Notes: generated by a model not told the origin, from the letters alone. A DNA stretch of 63,195 nt from Methanocalculaceae archaeon (GCA_031262705.1 JAISHD010000006.1:1-63195), one strand, 5' to 3'; shown: positions 43,652-53,437, counted from the first letter of the stretch. Numbers and translations are program-made.

Positions 43652-44860
43652 TCACTCAAACAGTGGGTCGACTCCATCCTCGAACATTGCAGTATGCGAC
43701 CGCTCACGGGACTTCACAACCTCTTCCTTTGCCTCTTTTGCAAGCTCCATTAGCTCGCGGATACGCGGGGCGTCACCGATCGTTGCAAGCAGAACAACTG
43801 CTGCAACATATCCGCTGTCCACCGGATAGTCACCACCACGGACCTCAACGCCTGCGATGTTTTCTTCAACCCAGCTCTTGGACTTCTCAACACCTTTCCG
43901 GTCAAGTTCGCTCGGCGGGCCTGCAACCAGTACAAGAGCACGCTCTGCAGTTGAGTAATCACAGGGAAGTGTCAGGCGGCCAAGCATTGAACGGCGAACC
44001 AGACCGATGATCTTTGCGGACTTGTCCTCGCCGGATGCAATGTCCACATGCGGCTCGGCCTTCTTTTCTTTCTTGCCGAGGATCCCGGAGAGGAGACCGC
44101 TATTGCTGTCCTTCTTTGAGGACGACTTGCCACCGCTTTTTGTCATCGGGATCGCCTCGCTGATGGCGTAACCGACTGAGGAGATTCCTCCACCGCGGAG
44201 TGTGTTGATGATTTCACTGGAATCGACAACCATCTCACCAACACCATACTTGCTGACCTCGCCTGCATGGAACAGAACACCGAACCGACGGACAATTTCC
44301 TCATTGAGGCGCTCGTATGCGCTCTTCACACTTTCGCCGTCGTTCTTCCAAGCACTGTTGTCGAACACGATAACATTGTCCGCTTCGTTGACCAGCGTTG
44401 AAAGACTGCGTGCTGCATTTAAAGAATAGAGACGTCCTTCCTCGGGAGCAGGAATGACACCGACCGCGTACACCGGCTCGCGGTAAATACGTTTTAAATG
44501 ACGGCAAAGAACCGGTGAACCGCCGGATCCTGTTCCGCCGCCAAGACCTGCACATACAACGAATGCGTCGATGTCGTGCGTGCCGCGGCGGTCGATTGCA
44601 CTAATAATAGTGTCAATCTCATCTGCTGCTACTTTTGCACCAGTCACGTTGTCGGTACCGACACCGTGGCCTTTAACCATTGTCTGACCGATCAGGAGAC
44701 GATCTTCCATGGGAATGTTCTTAATTCCCATCAGATCGGTCCGGGCCGTATTGATAACAATACCGCGGAAACTCGTAGATCCTAACTTTCTGTCCTGTGC
44801 AAGGAACATATCCACAAGTTTGCCTCCTGCCTGTCCGAATCCTATAAAAAATACCCGCAT
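43652..44860 (-). CDS. CetZ/FtsZ-like tubulin superfamily GTPase
   Basis: 402 residues. N-terminal nucleotide-binding FFIGFGQAGGKLVD, tubulin signature AGLGGGTGSGGSP near 105-117, and VIPAPEEGRLYSLNAARSL and DNVIVFDNSAWK typical of the archaeal non-FtsZ branch (CetZ-like, which controls cell shape). A 40-residue Lys/Ser-rich insertion (near 260-290, SGGKSSSKKDSNSGLLSG) interrupts the C-terminal domain. Promoter in the divergent spacer with the flavoprotein gene. Confidence 0.8.
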   Translation of the reverse strand: MRVFFIGFGQAGGKLVDMFLAQDRKLGSTSFRGIVINTARTDLMGIKNIPMEDRLLIGQTMVKGHGVGTDNVTGAKVAADEIDTIISAIDRRGTHDIDAFVVCAGLGGGTGSGGSPVLCRHLKRIYREPVYAVGVIPAPEEGRLYSLNAARSLSTLVNEADNVIVFDNSAWKNDGESVKSAYERLNEEIVRRFGVLFHAGEVSKYGVGEMVVDSSEIINTLRGGGISSVGYAISEAIPMTKSGGKSSSKKDSNSGLLSGILGKKEKKAEPHVDIASGEDKSAKIIGLVRRSMLGRLTLPCDYSTAERALVLVAGPPSELDRKGVEKSKSWVEENIAGVEVRGGDYPVDSGYVAAVVLLATIGDAPRIRELMELAKEAKEEVVKSRERSHTAMFEDGVDPLFE

Positions 44861-44981
44861 TTACACTGACACCTTTTTGTTGAGTGTATGTATATCATTT
44901 CTTGGATATATATGACTGCATTAATTATACGGCTACGTTGGTCAAAAACTTTCTTATGATGCAGGTGTACTAAATAGTGTA

Positions 44982-46229
44982 ATGAAGATCGGTATTCTCG
45001 GTGCAGGCCTGACGGGACTTGCCGCTGCACAACGTCTGGCAAAGGCAGGAGAGGTCGTTGTATTTGAGAAGAGTGCAGTCGCCGGAGGATGTCTTTCCTC
45101 CAAACAGTACGGAACCTATACACTGGAAACCCTGTACCACCACTGCTTCTCCGGAGATACCGAACTCTTTTCCCTTCTGGAAAACCTCTGCCTCAAAGAG
45201 GATCTGATCTGGCTGAAAGGATCGACCGGCTACTATATGAACGGAGTGCTGCATCCGCTTACCACACCGGTAGAGATTCTCCGTTATCCCTGCCTCAGTT
45301 TTTTGCAGAAGGCACGACTTGGCATGTTCGTCTTAAGTTCCCGCAGGATAGATATGGCGGCGCTTGACAACGTCACCGCAAAAGAGTATCTCTACGAAAA
45401 AGTCGGTGAAGATATCTATGACGCCTTTTTCGCTCCGCTTCTTGCAAGCAAGTTCGGCAAGGTGAAGGATGAAGTATCCGCGGCCTGGCTGATGAGCAGA
45501 ATTGCGATCAGATCTGACCGCGGAGCGGAAGGCGAGCGGCTCGGGTACCTGAAAGGCGGCTGGCACCGGCTGATCGACGCCATGGTGCAGCAGCTTGAAG
45601 CAGCCAATGTGGATTTTCGGTTTTCCACACAGGTTGATGCACTCCGGCTTTCGGACGGAAAATGGAACATTAACGAGGAGGAGTTTGACGCAGTTGTATC
45701 CACCCTTCCGCCGCAGGTGACGAATTCACTGATGGATGAGGCAACCGCAGAACAGTTCTCCCTGCCCGAACTTTCCTATCAGGGGGCTGCCTGCATGACG
45801 CTGGGGCTCGCCCGCGATCCAGCGGCAGGAATTTACTGGACCAACATGGGCGATCCTGCACCCTACGGAGCGGTGGTTGTTCACACAAACTTTGTCCCCT
45901 ACGACTGGTACGGCGAGCATGTGGTGTATCTTGCCTCGTACTTCAAGGACACACCGGCAGCCGACCTCAAAGAGAGGATGATCGACGACTTCTGCAGCAG
46001 GTTTGGAATCGGAAAAGAGATAATTCATCACGCCGACCTGTACATCGATAAATTCGCGGGTCCCGTATATGTGACCGGCTACCGGAACACTATCCCAAAT
46101 ACCGATGCCGGACACAACCTGTTCATCGCCGGCATGTACTCGGAGGAGAACTGTCCGGAACGGAGCATGGAAGGCTCTATTCGTGCAGGACACCGCGCAG
46201 CTGCCCTGCTTGAGGAGAAACTTTCGTGA
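44982..46229 (+). CDS. FAD-dependent oxidoreductase (amine oxidase/protoporphyrinogen oxidase-like)
   Basis: 415 residues with the dinucleotide-binding GAGLTGLAAAQRLAKAG and VVFEKS at the N-terminus and a second FAD segment NLFIAGMYSEENCPERSMEG near the C-terminus. Overall like NAD(P)-binding flavoproteins of the UDP-galactopyranose mutase and HemY class. It overlaps the following GT2 gene by 4 nt in a surface-glycan cluster, so an enzyme acting on a sugar nucleotide or polyprenyl intermediate is likely. Confidence 0.78.
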   Translation: MKIGILGAGLTGLAAAQRLAKAGEVVVFEKSAVAGGCLSSKQYGTYTLETLYHHCFSGDTELFSLLENLCLKEDLIWLKGSTGYYMNGVLHPLTTPVEILRYPCLSFLQKARLGMFVLSSRRIDMAALDNVTAKEYLYEKVGEDIYDAFFAPLLASKFGKVKDEVSAAWLMSRIAIRSDRGAEGERLGYLKGGWHRLIDAMVQQLEAANVDFRFSTQVDALRLSDGKWNINEEEFDAVVSTLPPQVTNSLMDEATAEQFSLPELSYQGAACMTLGLARDPAAGIYWTNMGDPAPYGAVVVHTNFVPYDWYGEHVVYLASYFKDTPAADLKERMIDDFCSRFGIGKEIIHHADLYIDKFAGPVYVTGYRNTIPNTDAGHNLFIAGMYSEENCPERSMEGSIRAGHRAAALLEEKLS

Positions 46230-46942
46230 ATCCCATACAAATCACCGTAGTGCTGCCGGTCTATAATGATGTGGAGGCACTGAAGTCTGCAATCCCGAAA
46301 TCCCTTGAGGCTTTGACAGAGTTCGGCAGAAGTTTTGAACTGATTGTTGCCGAAGACGGGAGCACTGACGGCAGTCGTGAGCTGGTGGAGGATTGGGAAC
46401 AGAAGGACCCGCGTGTACGGCTGCTGCACAGCGATGAACGGCAGGGACGAGGGCGTGCACTGAACCGTGCACTTGCAGAATCGCACGGCGTGATATTCTG
46501 CTATTATGATGTGGATCTTGCAACCGACATCAACTATCTGCCCGAACTTCTGACGAGAGTTGAAAGCGGGGCGGCGGTTGCAACAGGGTCGCGTCTGATG
46601 CCGGAGAGCAAAATTATCCGGAGCGGCGACCGGGAGTTTGCAAGTCGCGGCTACAATACGCTTGTAAGACTGTTTCTTGGCAGTAAACTCCGGGATCATC
46701 AGTGCGGGTTTAAGGCGTACCGGGCCGATTTGCTGCGCGAACTCGTCCCGAAGATTCATGCGCCGCACTGGTTCTGGGATACCGAGTCGGTGGTGCTTGC
46801 ACAGCGTGCAGGACTCCGGGTTGATGAATTTCCGGTTGTCTGGACTCAGGGACCGGGGACGACGGTCCGGTTCAAGGATGTGTACGGGATGGGAATGGAT
46901 ATTCTGAAAATGTGGTGGCGGCTGCATGTGGAAAAAAATTAG
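46226..46942 (+). CDS. GT2 glycosyltransferase, dolichyl-phosphate type, copy 1
   Basis: 238 residues. GT-A fold: ITVVLPVYNDVEALKSAIPK, VAEDGSTDGSRELVEDW, metal motif YYDVDLATD, RSGDREFASRGYNT and LRDHQCGFKAYRADLL, and the acceptor-side WFWDTESVVLA. Matches polyprenyl-phosphate hexosyltransferases that make lipid-linked sugars for surface glycosylation. Starts on the overlapping ATGA-like junction of the preceding gene. Confidence 0.85.
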   Translation: MNPIQITVVLPVYNDVEALKSAIPKSLEALTEFGRSFELIVAEDGSTDGSRELVEDWEQKDPRVRLLHSDERQGRGRALNRALAESHGVIFCYYDVDLATDINYLPELLTRVESGAAVATGSRLMPESKIIRSGDREFASRGYNTLVRLFLGSKLRDHQCGFKAYRADLLRELVPKIHAPHWFWDTESVVLAQRAGLRVDEFPVVWTQGPGTTVRFKDVYGMGMDILKMWWRLHVEKN

Positions 46943-47906
46943 TGCTGTTCTGTTTCCAAGTCTCATCGCTGCTGGCCTGATTGTGTTCATGCTCGTGAGA
47001 GTCTGGGATGATCTGCTGGTTGCGGTTCAGCATCTGGTTCCGCTCTATCTCATCGCAGCGATTCTGATCTGTCTTGCCGCATGGTATCTGCGCGGATGGC
47101 GGCACCAGTACATTATAGAGAGGCTGGGAACCAAAATTGGTCTTAACTTTTCCACGGCCTGTATCTATGTTTCACAGACAGCAAACCTTGTCATTCCCGC
47201 ACGTCTTGGTGACTTTGTCCGGCTGTTTATTCTGAAACACGAGAAGGGAACACCCTATACGAACGGGTTCACCTCAGTTGTTGCAGAACGCGTGTATGAT
47301 GTCGTCATCATCGCGGTTCTCGGGCTTCTTGCACTGCCGATGCTGGTCAGCCTTGCTCCTTCATGGTTCGTCTGGATGATCGTCTTTGTTCTGGGTGCGG
47401 GGGCAGTCTTTTTCCTGTTGCTTCTTCTCTCACGCAGGCTGCATGCAGAGAATAAAATCTTCAAAAAAATTCTGGAGGTTTTGGGTCAGCTCCGGCAGGT
47501 CTCCTCAACACCGGGATCGCTTGCGGCTCTGTCGATATCGTCCGCGGTCATCTGGATGATGGATGTGACCATCTGTTATCTTGTCTCGCTGATGTTCGGG
47601 GTTACGATTCCGTTTATGCTGGTGCTGCTTGCAATTGTGATCGGCAACCTCGTCAAAGCCGTCCCGATTACTCCCGGAGGAATCGGGACGTACGAGCTGG
47701 CGCTTGCGATCACGTTTGAGATCGGCGGCGTGCCCGCGGCGACGGCGACCCTGATTGCGGTGGTGGATCATCTGATCAAGAACCTTGTTACGCTTGCCGG
47801 AGGAGTTGTGTCCCTCTACTACTTCGGTGACTGGGCGGTGTCGCTGCTGAAGCGGCTGTTCCGTGAGGATGCAAAGAAGCTGAAGGAGGAGCATGGTTCC
47901 TCCTGA
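46926..47906 (+). CDS. LPG synthase-like flippase-type membrane protein (UPF0104)
   Basis: 326 residues, about eight helices. Features of the UPF0104/AglD-associated family: ARLGDFVRLFILKHEKG near 95 and PITPGGIGTYELALAITFE near 245. Often encoded with GT2 enzymes in archaea and thought to move or modify polyprenyl lipids. Overlaps the GT2 gene by 17 nt. Confidence 0.8.
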   Translation: MWKKISAVLFPSLIAAGLIVFMLVRVWDDLLVAVQHLVPLYLIAAILICLAAWYLRGWRHQYIIERLGTKIGLNFSTACIYVSQTANLVIPARLGDFVRLFILKHEKGTPYTNGFTSVVAERVYDVVIIAVLGLLALPMLVSLAPSWFVWMIVFVLGAGAVFFLLLLLSRRLHAENKIFKKILEVLGQLRQVSSTPGSLAALSISSAVIWMMDVTICYLVSLMFGVTIPFMLVLLAIVIGNLVKAVPITPGGIGTYELALAITFEIGGVPAATATLIAVVDHLIKNLVTLAGGVVSLYYFGDWAVSLLKRLFREDAKKLKEEHGSS

Positions 47907-49899
47907 AGCACAGATACTGACGGTCATTCTCTGGCTGATAGTAGTGAAATTCTGCCAGATGGCCGTCTATCCGTATCTGAAGCCGGCGATCGGCAACCTT
48001 TCGTATGGTCTTGCCTATCCCTTTTCCATTCTGGTGCTGACCTTTGTTACCTGGTATCTGGGTGTGGCCGGCCTTCCGGTACAGCTCGCACTCCTGCTGT
48101 TCGCGGCAGCAGGTGTATATGCCATTGTTTCAAAGCGGTATGACCGAACGGAGATCCGGCAGAACCTGAAGGGATCTGGTGTTCCTCGGCGCATTTCTCC
48201 TGATGCTCATCTCGCGCTTCCTGACACCGGGAATTATTCCGAGCGGCGAGAAGTTCATGGACGCAGCGTTCCTCGGAAGCATTATGCTGGACCCGGCGGT
48301 TACCCCGCTGGACCCCTGGTATGCGGGGGGCGAACTGTCCATCTACTATTATCTCGGTCACTGGATGTGCGGGGTGCTCGGCATTTTTGCAGGCGGTGCA
48401 CCGACGGTTGTGTTTAATCTGATGCTGCCGACCGTGTTTGCACTTGCGGCCATTTCGGCGTATGCAATCGGAGTTCTTCTTCTAAAGCGGCATTAGTGGA
48501 TTCCGATGCTGGTTCTGATCCTCCCCAATGCCGCCCTTATCTGGCACACGATTGCGGGCGGCGGATCGCTCGGCATCTGGTGGGCGTCAACACGGGTAAT
48601 TGAAAATACCATCAATGAGTACCCGCTGTTCTCGTTCCTCTGGGGAGACCCGCATGCCCATGTGCTCGGCTGCTTTAATCAGCTGTTCTTCCTGTGTCTG
48701 CTTGCGGTGATGCTGGTCAGATGGAAGCTGCTGCCGGCGGGAGGAAAGTATCTGCTTTGCGTGATTCTTGCGCTGTCGCTTGGGACGATGCCTGCAATGA
48801 ACTCGTGGGATGTGATGGTGTATGCCGGCGTGTATCTCGTTGTTGCCGCGGTGATCTGGCTGATGCACGGACACAGCCTCCGCGATGCGGTGCGGTGCCG
48901 CTTGCACTGGTGCCGGTTCTTTCGCTTGCGTCCTATGCGCCGTTCCTGTACACGATGCTGTCCGGCGGCGGGTCCAGTGTCCAGGGATTTTTCCTGGTGA
49001 CCACCCCCTCACCGATCAACGAGTTCCTCGGCGTGTATCTGTTCTTTGTCGCGGTGTTTGTCATCTACGGATTTTCGGTTCTGAAAAAATATCCGTGGCT
49101 GATTGCAGTGCCGGTGATCTTTGCGGTTGCCGGGTATGCGAGTGCGGGGGTTGCGCTGTTCTGTATTCTGCTGCTGGCCGGAAAACGCAGCACGGCACCG
49201 GAGGTGCTGTTCGGGATTCTCGGCATGGCGATTGTGTTCCTGATGGAGTTCATCTATCTGAAGGATTACATGGGCGATGTGAACTACCGGATGAACACGG
49301 TGTTCAAGTTCGGATTCTGCGCCTGGTTTATGCTCGGGACCTCGGTGCTTCTGATGATTGGCCGGTATGCGGAGAGCCGGTTTGCAGAGATTCCCAAAGG
49401 CCGGGCTGTTGCGGTTGCCGCGGTGATTTTTGTGGTGCTTGCGGCGCTGATAGGATTCTGCGGGATTCAGCTCGGGTATCCGGGAGGGACACTGGACGGC
49501 TCGGCATGGCTGGAGAGCCACCATCCGGCGGATGCGGCAGGCATTGCGTTTCTGACCGGCGCTGCCTCGCCCGGCGAGATCGTGGTGGAAGCGGCGGATG
49601 GATCGTACGCGTACAACGGCCGTGTCTTGGCGATGACCGGACTCCCGACGATTGTCGGCTGGGTCGGACATGAGTCGGGATGGCGGAGCGGCGTGGGTGA
49701 TGCGGGAACGCGGTGGAGTGATGTCCGGAACATCTATGAGGATCCGTCCCGGACCGTTTCCCTGATGGACAAATACGGCGCGAAATATCTGTTCGTAGGC
49801 GATGTGGAGCAGGAGTTGTACACCGTGAACCTGCCGGACGAGGGCCTCGCCGAGATCTTTGCTGCGGACGGCGTGAGTATTTATCAGCGCAGCAACTAA
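47893..49899 (+). pseudogene. DUF2298 membrane protein with three lesions
   Basis: Reassembled, about 666 residues of multi-pass membrane protein. Segment 1 runs from ATG 47893 to NLK. An extra G (GGG at 48171-48173) shifts the frame to LVFLGAFLLMLISRF, where GEKFMDAAFLGSIM and PWYAGGELSIYYYLGHWMCG are the family's typical motifs. A TAG at 48494-48496 interrupts it. A 5-bp duplication (TGCGG twice, 48887-48896) then shifts it to PLALVPVLSLASYAPF, which runs to 49899. DUF2298 proteins sit with glycosyltransferases and are probable membrane glycan enzymes. As read, non-functional. Confidence 0.85.
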
Positions 49900-49900
49900 C

Positions 49901-50644
49901 GTGTTAGAGAGAATGGATCATCCCGTACTTACCATTGTAATCCCGGTCTATAATGACGCGGCTGCCCTTCGGGCTGCGGTGCCCGCATCGGTGGAAGTAC
50001 TGGAGGGTCTTGGGCTGCCGTTTGAACTGATCCTCTGCGAGGATGCAAGTACCGACGGCAGCCGGGAAGCGGCAGTTGCGCTCGCCGCAGCGGACGACCG
50101 CATCCGGGTCAACCACAGCGATGTCCGGCGGGGAAAAGGCGGCGCTCTTTCCGATGCACTTGCGGCATCGCACGGAGATATCTTCTGTTTTTACGATGTG
50201 GATCTCTCGACGGATCTTGCGAATCTGCCAACACTTATTGATAAAATTCAGGCAGGTGCAGACATTGCTGTCGGATCCCGGTTCCTTGCGGAAAGTACGG
50301 TACTGCGTTCCGGGGAACGCGAGGCAACCAGTGTCGGGTTCAACCGGCTGGTGCGGCTGCTTCTTGCAAGCAGCATCCGCGATCATCAGTGCGGATTCAA
50401 GGCGTTCCGCCGCGAACGGCTTGTGAAACTGATGCCGTATGTGCAGGCGCGCGGGTGGACCTGGGACACCGAGGTTCTCGCACTTGCGCAAAGATGCGGC
50501 TATACTATTGAGGAGATTCCGATAACGTGGACGCAGGGCGAAAAGACGAATGTGCGAACCAGCGACATCTTTTCGATGGGCTGTTCAGTGCTGCAGCTTG
50601 CCTGGCGGATACGCATTGCGGGCCGGTATCCAAAGGACATCTGA
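49901..50644 (+). CDS. GT2 glycosyltransferase, dolichyl-phosphate type, copy 2
   Basis: 247 residues from a GTG (MLERMDHP), or 243 from the ATG at 49913. Same motif set as copy 1: LTIVIPVYNDAAALRAAVPA, CEDASTDGSREAA, FYDVDLSTDL, IRDHQCGFKAFRRERL, and WTWDTEVLALAQ. The paralogues flank the flippase and DUF2298 genes. Different acceptor or sugar specificity is likely but not determinable. Confidence 0.85.
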   Translation: MLERMDHPVLTIVIPVYNDAAALRAAVPASVEVLEGLGLPFELILCEDASTDGSREAAVALAAADDRIRVNHSDVRRGKGGALSDALAASHGDIFCFYDVDLSTDLANLPTLIDKIQAGADIAVGSRFLAESTVLRSGEREATSVGFNRLVRLLLASSIRDHQCGFKAFRRERLVKLMPYVQARGWTWDTEVLALAQRCGYTIEEIPITWTQGEKTNVRTSDIFSMGCSVLQLAWRIRIAGRYPKDI

Positions 50645-50689
50645 CTCCGTGTCCGGCGGAGATGTCCAAACCTTTATGCCGGACCCTCA

Positions 50690-50700
50690 CCCATATATAG
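50690..50700 (+). promoter_or_regulatory. TATA box of the eL8 operon
   Basis: CCATATATAG, preceded by a Pu-rich stretch, is the clearest promoter in the spacer. It predicts a start near 50722 and a leader of about 70 nt before eL8. Confidence 0.5.
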
Positions 50701-50794
50701 AGTTACGCCAGCAACGGTCTGTTACCTTACCAGTAGAGCCGCTGATGAGCGATGACGGATGGTCTTTGAACCGTCCCGAGTGAAGTGAGTCATT

Positions 50795-51163
50795 ATGGCA
50801 AAGATTTACCAGATGTTTGAAGTCCCTGAAGAACTTCAGAACAAAGCACTTGAAGCTCTTGAGCTTGCACGTGACACCGGAAAGATTAAGAAAGGCGCAA
50901 ACGAGGCAACCAAGGCCGTTGAGCGCGGAACCGCAGCTCTCGTCCTGATTGGTGCTGATGTTGCACCCGAAGAGATCGTCATGCATATTCCGGGACTTGC
51001 AGACGAAAAAGAGATTCCGTTCGTTTTTATCAACAAGCAGGCAGACATCGGTGCTGCATGCGGCCTTGACGTCGGCTGTACTGCTGTTGCAATTGTTAAA
51101 GTCGGCAAAGGCAAGGAAATCATCGAGGACCTTGCAGGCCAGATTAAGGCACTCAGAGGATAA
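50795..51163 (+). CDS. rpl7ae: Ribosomal protein eL8 (L7Ae), k-turn binding
   Basis: 122 residues: [60 protein letters not shown] are diagnostic. Besides the ribosome, archaeal L7Ae serves C/D and H/ACA guide RNPs and RNase P. First gene of the eL8-eS28-eL24-ndk operon. Confidence 0.96.
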   Translation: MAKIYQMFEVPEELQNKALEALELARDTGKIKKGANEATKAVERGTAALVLIGADVAPEEIVMHIPGLADEKEIPFVFINKQADIGAACGLDVGCTAVAIVKVGKGKEIIEDLAGQIKALRG

Positions 51164-51168
51164 ATACC

Positions 51169-51378
51169 ATGCCTGATGATGCAACGCCAGCAGAAGTCAT
51201 TGAGGTCATCGGCCTTACGGGTATGCACGGAGAAGCATCCCAGATCAAGTGCCGTGTCCTTGACGGCCCGAACAAGGGGAGGATTATCACCCGGAACACC
51301 TTCGGTCCGATCCGTGAGGGTGACATCCTGATGCTCCTTGAGACAGAACGTGAAGCAAAGAAGCTCTCAAGACGGTGA
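51169..51378 (+). CDS. rps28e: Ribosomal protein eS28
   Basis: 69 residues: [20 protein letters not shown] and [23 protein letters not shown] at 51169; 7 nt before eL24. Confidence 0.95.
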   Translation: MPDDATPAEVIEVIGLTGMHGEASQIKCRVLDGPNKGRIITRNTFGPIREGDILMLLETEREAKKLSRR

Positions 51379-51385
51379 GTAAGAA

Positions 51386-51577
51386 ATGGTTGATATCTAT
51401 ACCTGCAGCTACTGCGGCAAACAGCTTGAGCCGGGAACCGGCAAACTGTTCGTCAGAAAGGACGGCGCAGTCTTCTACTTCTGCTCCTCCAAGTGTCAGA
51501 GCAACTACAAGCTCGGTCGTATCCCGCGCCGTGTTGCCTGGACAGCAGCCGGACGCAAGGCACGCGGCAAGGAGTAA
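51386..51577 (+). CDS. rpl24e: Ribosomal protein eL24
   Basis: 63 residues with the zinc finger [15 protein letters not shown]...[12 protein letters not shown] (CxxC and CxxxC) and a basic tail ending RGKE. Confidence 0.95.
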   Translation: MVDIYTCSYCGKQLEPGTGKLFVRKDGAVFYFCSSKCQSNYKLGRIPRRVAWTAAGRKARGKE

Positions 51578-51581
51578 AACC

Positions 51582-52031
51582 ATGGAACGCACCTTTGTGA
51601 TGATCAAGCCGGACGGCGTCCAGCGTGGTCTGGTCGGTGAGATCCTTTCCCGCTTCGAGAAGAAGGGATTCAAGATCGTCGCTGCAAAGTTTGGCGTGCT
51701 TCCGGAAGCAATTGTGGACAAGCACTACGAGGAACACCTCGCAAAGCCGTTCTACCCGGGAATGAAGGCATACATTACCTCAGGTCCCGTGTTCCGCTTT
51801 GTTCTTGAGGGCGACAACGTTATTGCAACGGTTCGCAAGATGAACGGGGCAACCAACCCGGCAGAGGCAGCACCCGGCACAGTCCGCGGTGACTATGCTC
51901 TCTCAATCGGGAAGAATGTAATTCACGCATCCGATGCACCTGAGAGTGCAGCACGCGAGATTGACATTCACTTCACGGCAGCAGAGATCGTTTCGTACGA
52001 GAAAATCGACGAGACGCAGCTCTACGAGTAA
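51582..52031 (+). CDS. ndk: Nucleoside diphosphate kinase
   Basis: 149 residues from ATG 51582 ([16 protein letters not shown]). The catalytic His lies in [12 protein letters not shown], with the usual [18 protein letters not shown] before it. The frame stays open upstream, but the internal ATG fits the family's N-terminus and follows eL24 by 4 nt. Confidence 0.95.
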   Translation: MERTFVMIKPDGVQRGLVGEILSRFEKKGFKIVAAKFGVLPEAIVDKHYEEHLAKPFYPGMKAYITSGPVFRFVLEGDNVIATVRKMNGATNPAEAAPGTVRGDYALSIGKNVIHASDAPESAAREIDIHFTAAEIVSYEKIDETQLYE

Positions 52032-52219
52032 GTATCCGGATTGTATCCGGAGTAATTCTTTTTTTTGAAACTATCTGGTTCCGCAGATAGGGTGGCGGTG
52101 ATTTTTAACGGTGTCTGTGTTTCTCATTGCCTCCGAAAAATATCTCCAAGAACAAATGAAAACTTTCAGTCCTCTTGAAAGTCGCGCTGTATAACCCCTG
52201 TAAAAAAAGTTCCGGGGAA

Positions 52220-53437
52220 TTACTTCCTCAGATAATCATACGCCGACAGCAGTGCCTTTACGCCTTCGCCGACGGAGGATGCGATCTGCTTTGCGGCAAC
52301 CGACGTAGAGTCACCCGCAGCAAAAAATCCGGGGACAGCTGTCTTACAGTTGATATCCACCAGAATCTCCTTTTCCGTATTCATAGGAACAAATCCTTCA
52401 AACATTGCCGTGTTCGGGTCAAGGCCGACACCGAGGAACGCACCGTCAACATTCAGCTTCTTTTCGGGAGACGACTTGAGGATACTGCCGAGGAATCCTT
52501 TCTTCTGTTCCGGTTCTGCGTCAACCGGCATCATCTTGACATACTCAAGCATGGTGCCGCCGCCAAACTCGGTGATGGTGAATCCGGTGTGGAAGGTGAC
52601 GTTCTTCATCTCGGTCAGCCGCCCGATGAGAACCGCGTCCGCATCCAGCGGGGTTGCAGAGATCACATGTACCTGTGCTGCAATCCCTGCCATCTCAATT
52701 GCCATGTCCATCGCCGTATTGCCGCCGCCGAGAACTGCAACCGTCTTCCCCTTGTACATCGGGCCGTCGCAGGTGGTACAGACGGCAATACCTTTGCCCA
52801 AATACTCAGCTTCGCCCGGTGCTCCGGAAAGGCGCGGTGATCTGCCGGTTGCGGCGATAACCGCCTTTGCAGTGTACTCCTTCTCGGAAAGCATGGTGAT
52901 ACTGAATCTGCCGTCTTTGACGGTAATTGCCATCCCGACATCTTCAACGAGCACAGCTCCTGCGTCACGGGCATGCTGTGCAAACTTCTGCATCAGGTCA
53001 TCACCCGGAATATCAGGGATTCCCGGATAGTTCTCGACCGAACTGCTCTTGGTTGCCATGCCGCCGACCGCTCCCCCGATAACGAGGGTTTCAAGGCCCT
53101 TGCGTCCTGCGTACATTGCAGCTGAAAGTCCGGCAGCGCCGGAACCAATGATGATCAGTTCATGATCCTTGGGAATATTTTTCGTCTCGTCTGCAGGTGA
53201 GGGAGCGTCCAGCAGCATTGCAACCATCACGAGATCGTCACCGATAACGATCTGACCGTCAATGATCGTTACCGGGACACCACGCTGGCCGGTCAGATCG
53301 ATCATTTTGTTTGCGGCGGCTTCATCCTCGCCTACATCATAATTGGTGTAGGAAACATGCTGTTTGTCCAGAAATCCTTTGAGATTCCGGCAGTGCGGGC
53401 ATCCTGCCAGAGAGTACACAACTACTTCGTGAGCCAT
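52220..53437 (-). CDS. Glutaredoxin-thioredoxin reductase fusion
   Basis: 405 residues. Residues 1-80 are a glutaredoxin-like domain with Cys13-Pro-His-Cys16 and the cis-Pro segment RGVPVT. After a short linker (SPADETKNIPK) comes a flavin reductase: GSGAAGLSAAMYAGRKG for FAD, GGGNTAMDMAIEMAG for NAD(P)H and redox CTTC in AVCTTCDGPMY. A small insertion (EPEQKKGFLGSILKSSPEKK) is unusual. It may channel electrons from NAD(P)H or F420H2 through its own glutaredoxin domain; electron donor unknown. Confidence 0.85.
   Translation of the reverse strand: MAHEVVVYSLAGCPHCRNLKGFLDKQHVSYTNYDVGEDEAAANKMIDLTGQRGVPVTIIDGQIVIGDDLVMVAMLLDAPSPADETKNIPKDHELIIIGSGAAGLSAAMYAGRKGLETLVIGGAVGGMATKSSSVENYPGIPDIPGDDLMQKFAQHARDAGAVLVEDVGMAITVKDGRFSITMLSEKEYTAKAVIAATGRSPRLSGAPGEAEYLGKGIAVCTTCDGPMYKGKTVAVLGGGNTAMDMAIEMAGIAAQVHVISATPLDADAVLIGRLTEMKNVTFHTGFTITEFGGGTMLEYVKMMPVDAEPEQKKGFLGSILKSSPEKKLNVDGAFLGVGLDPNTAMFEGFVPMNTEKEILVDINCKTAVPGFFAAGDSTSVAAKQIASSVGEGVKALLSAYDYLRK

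Noticed and set aside
46079-46990. 303-residue minus-strand open frame
   Set aside because: Runs opposite two genes with clear family motifs (flavoprotein and GT2); it reflects codon bias on the other strand.
26403-48496. TAG codons in ogg and DUF2298 read as pyrrolysine
   Set aside because: Neither is a methylamine methyltransferase, no pyl genes are in the window, and aRF1 is normal; DUF2298 also has two frameshifts.
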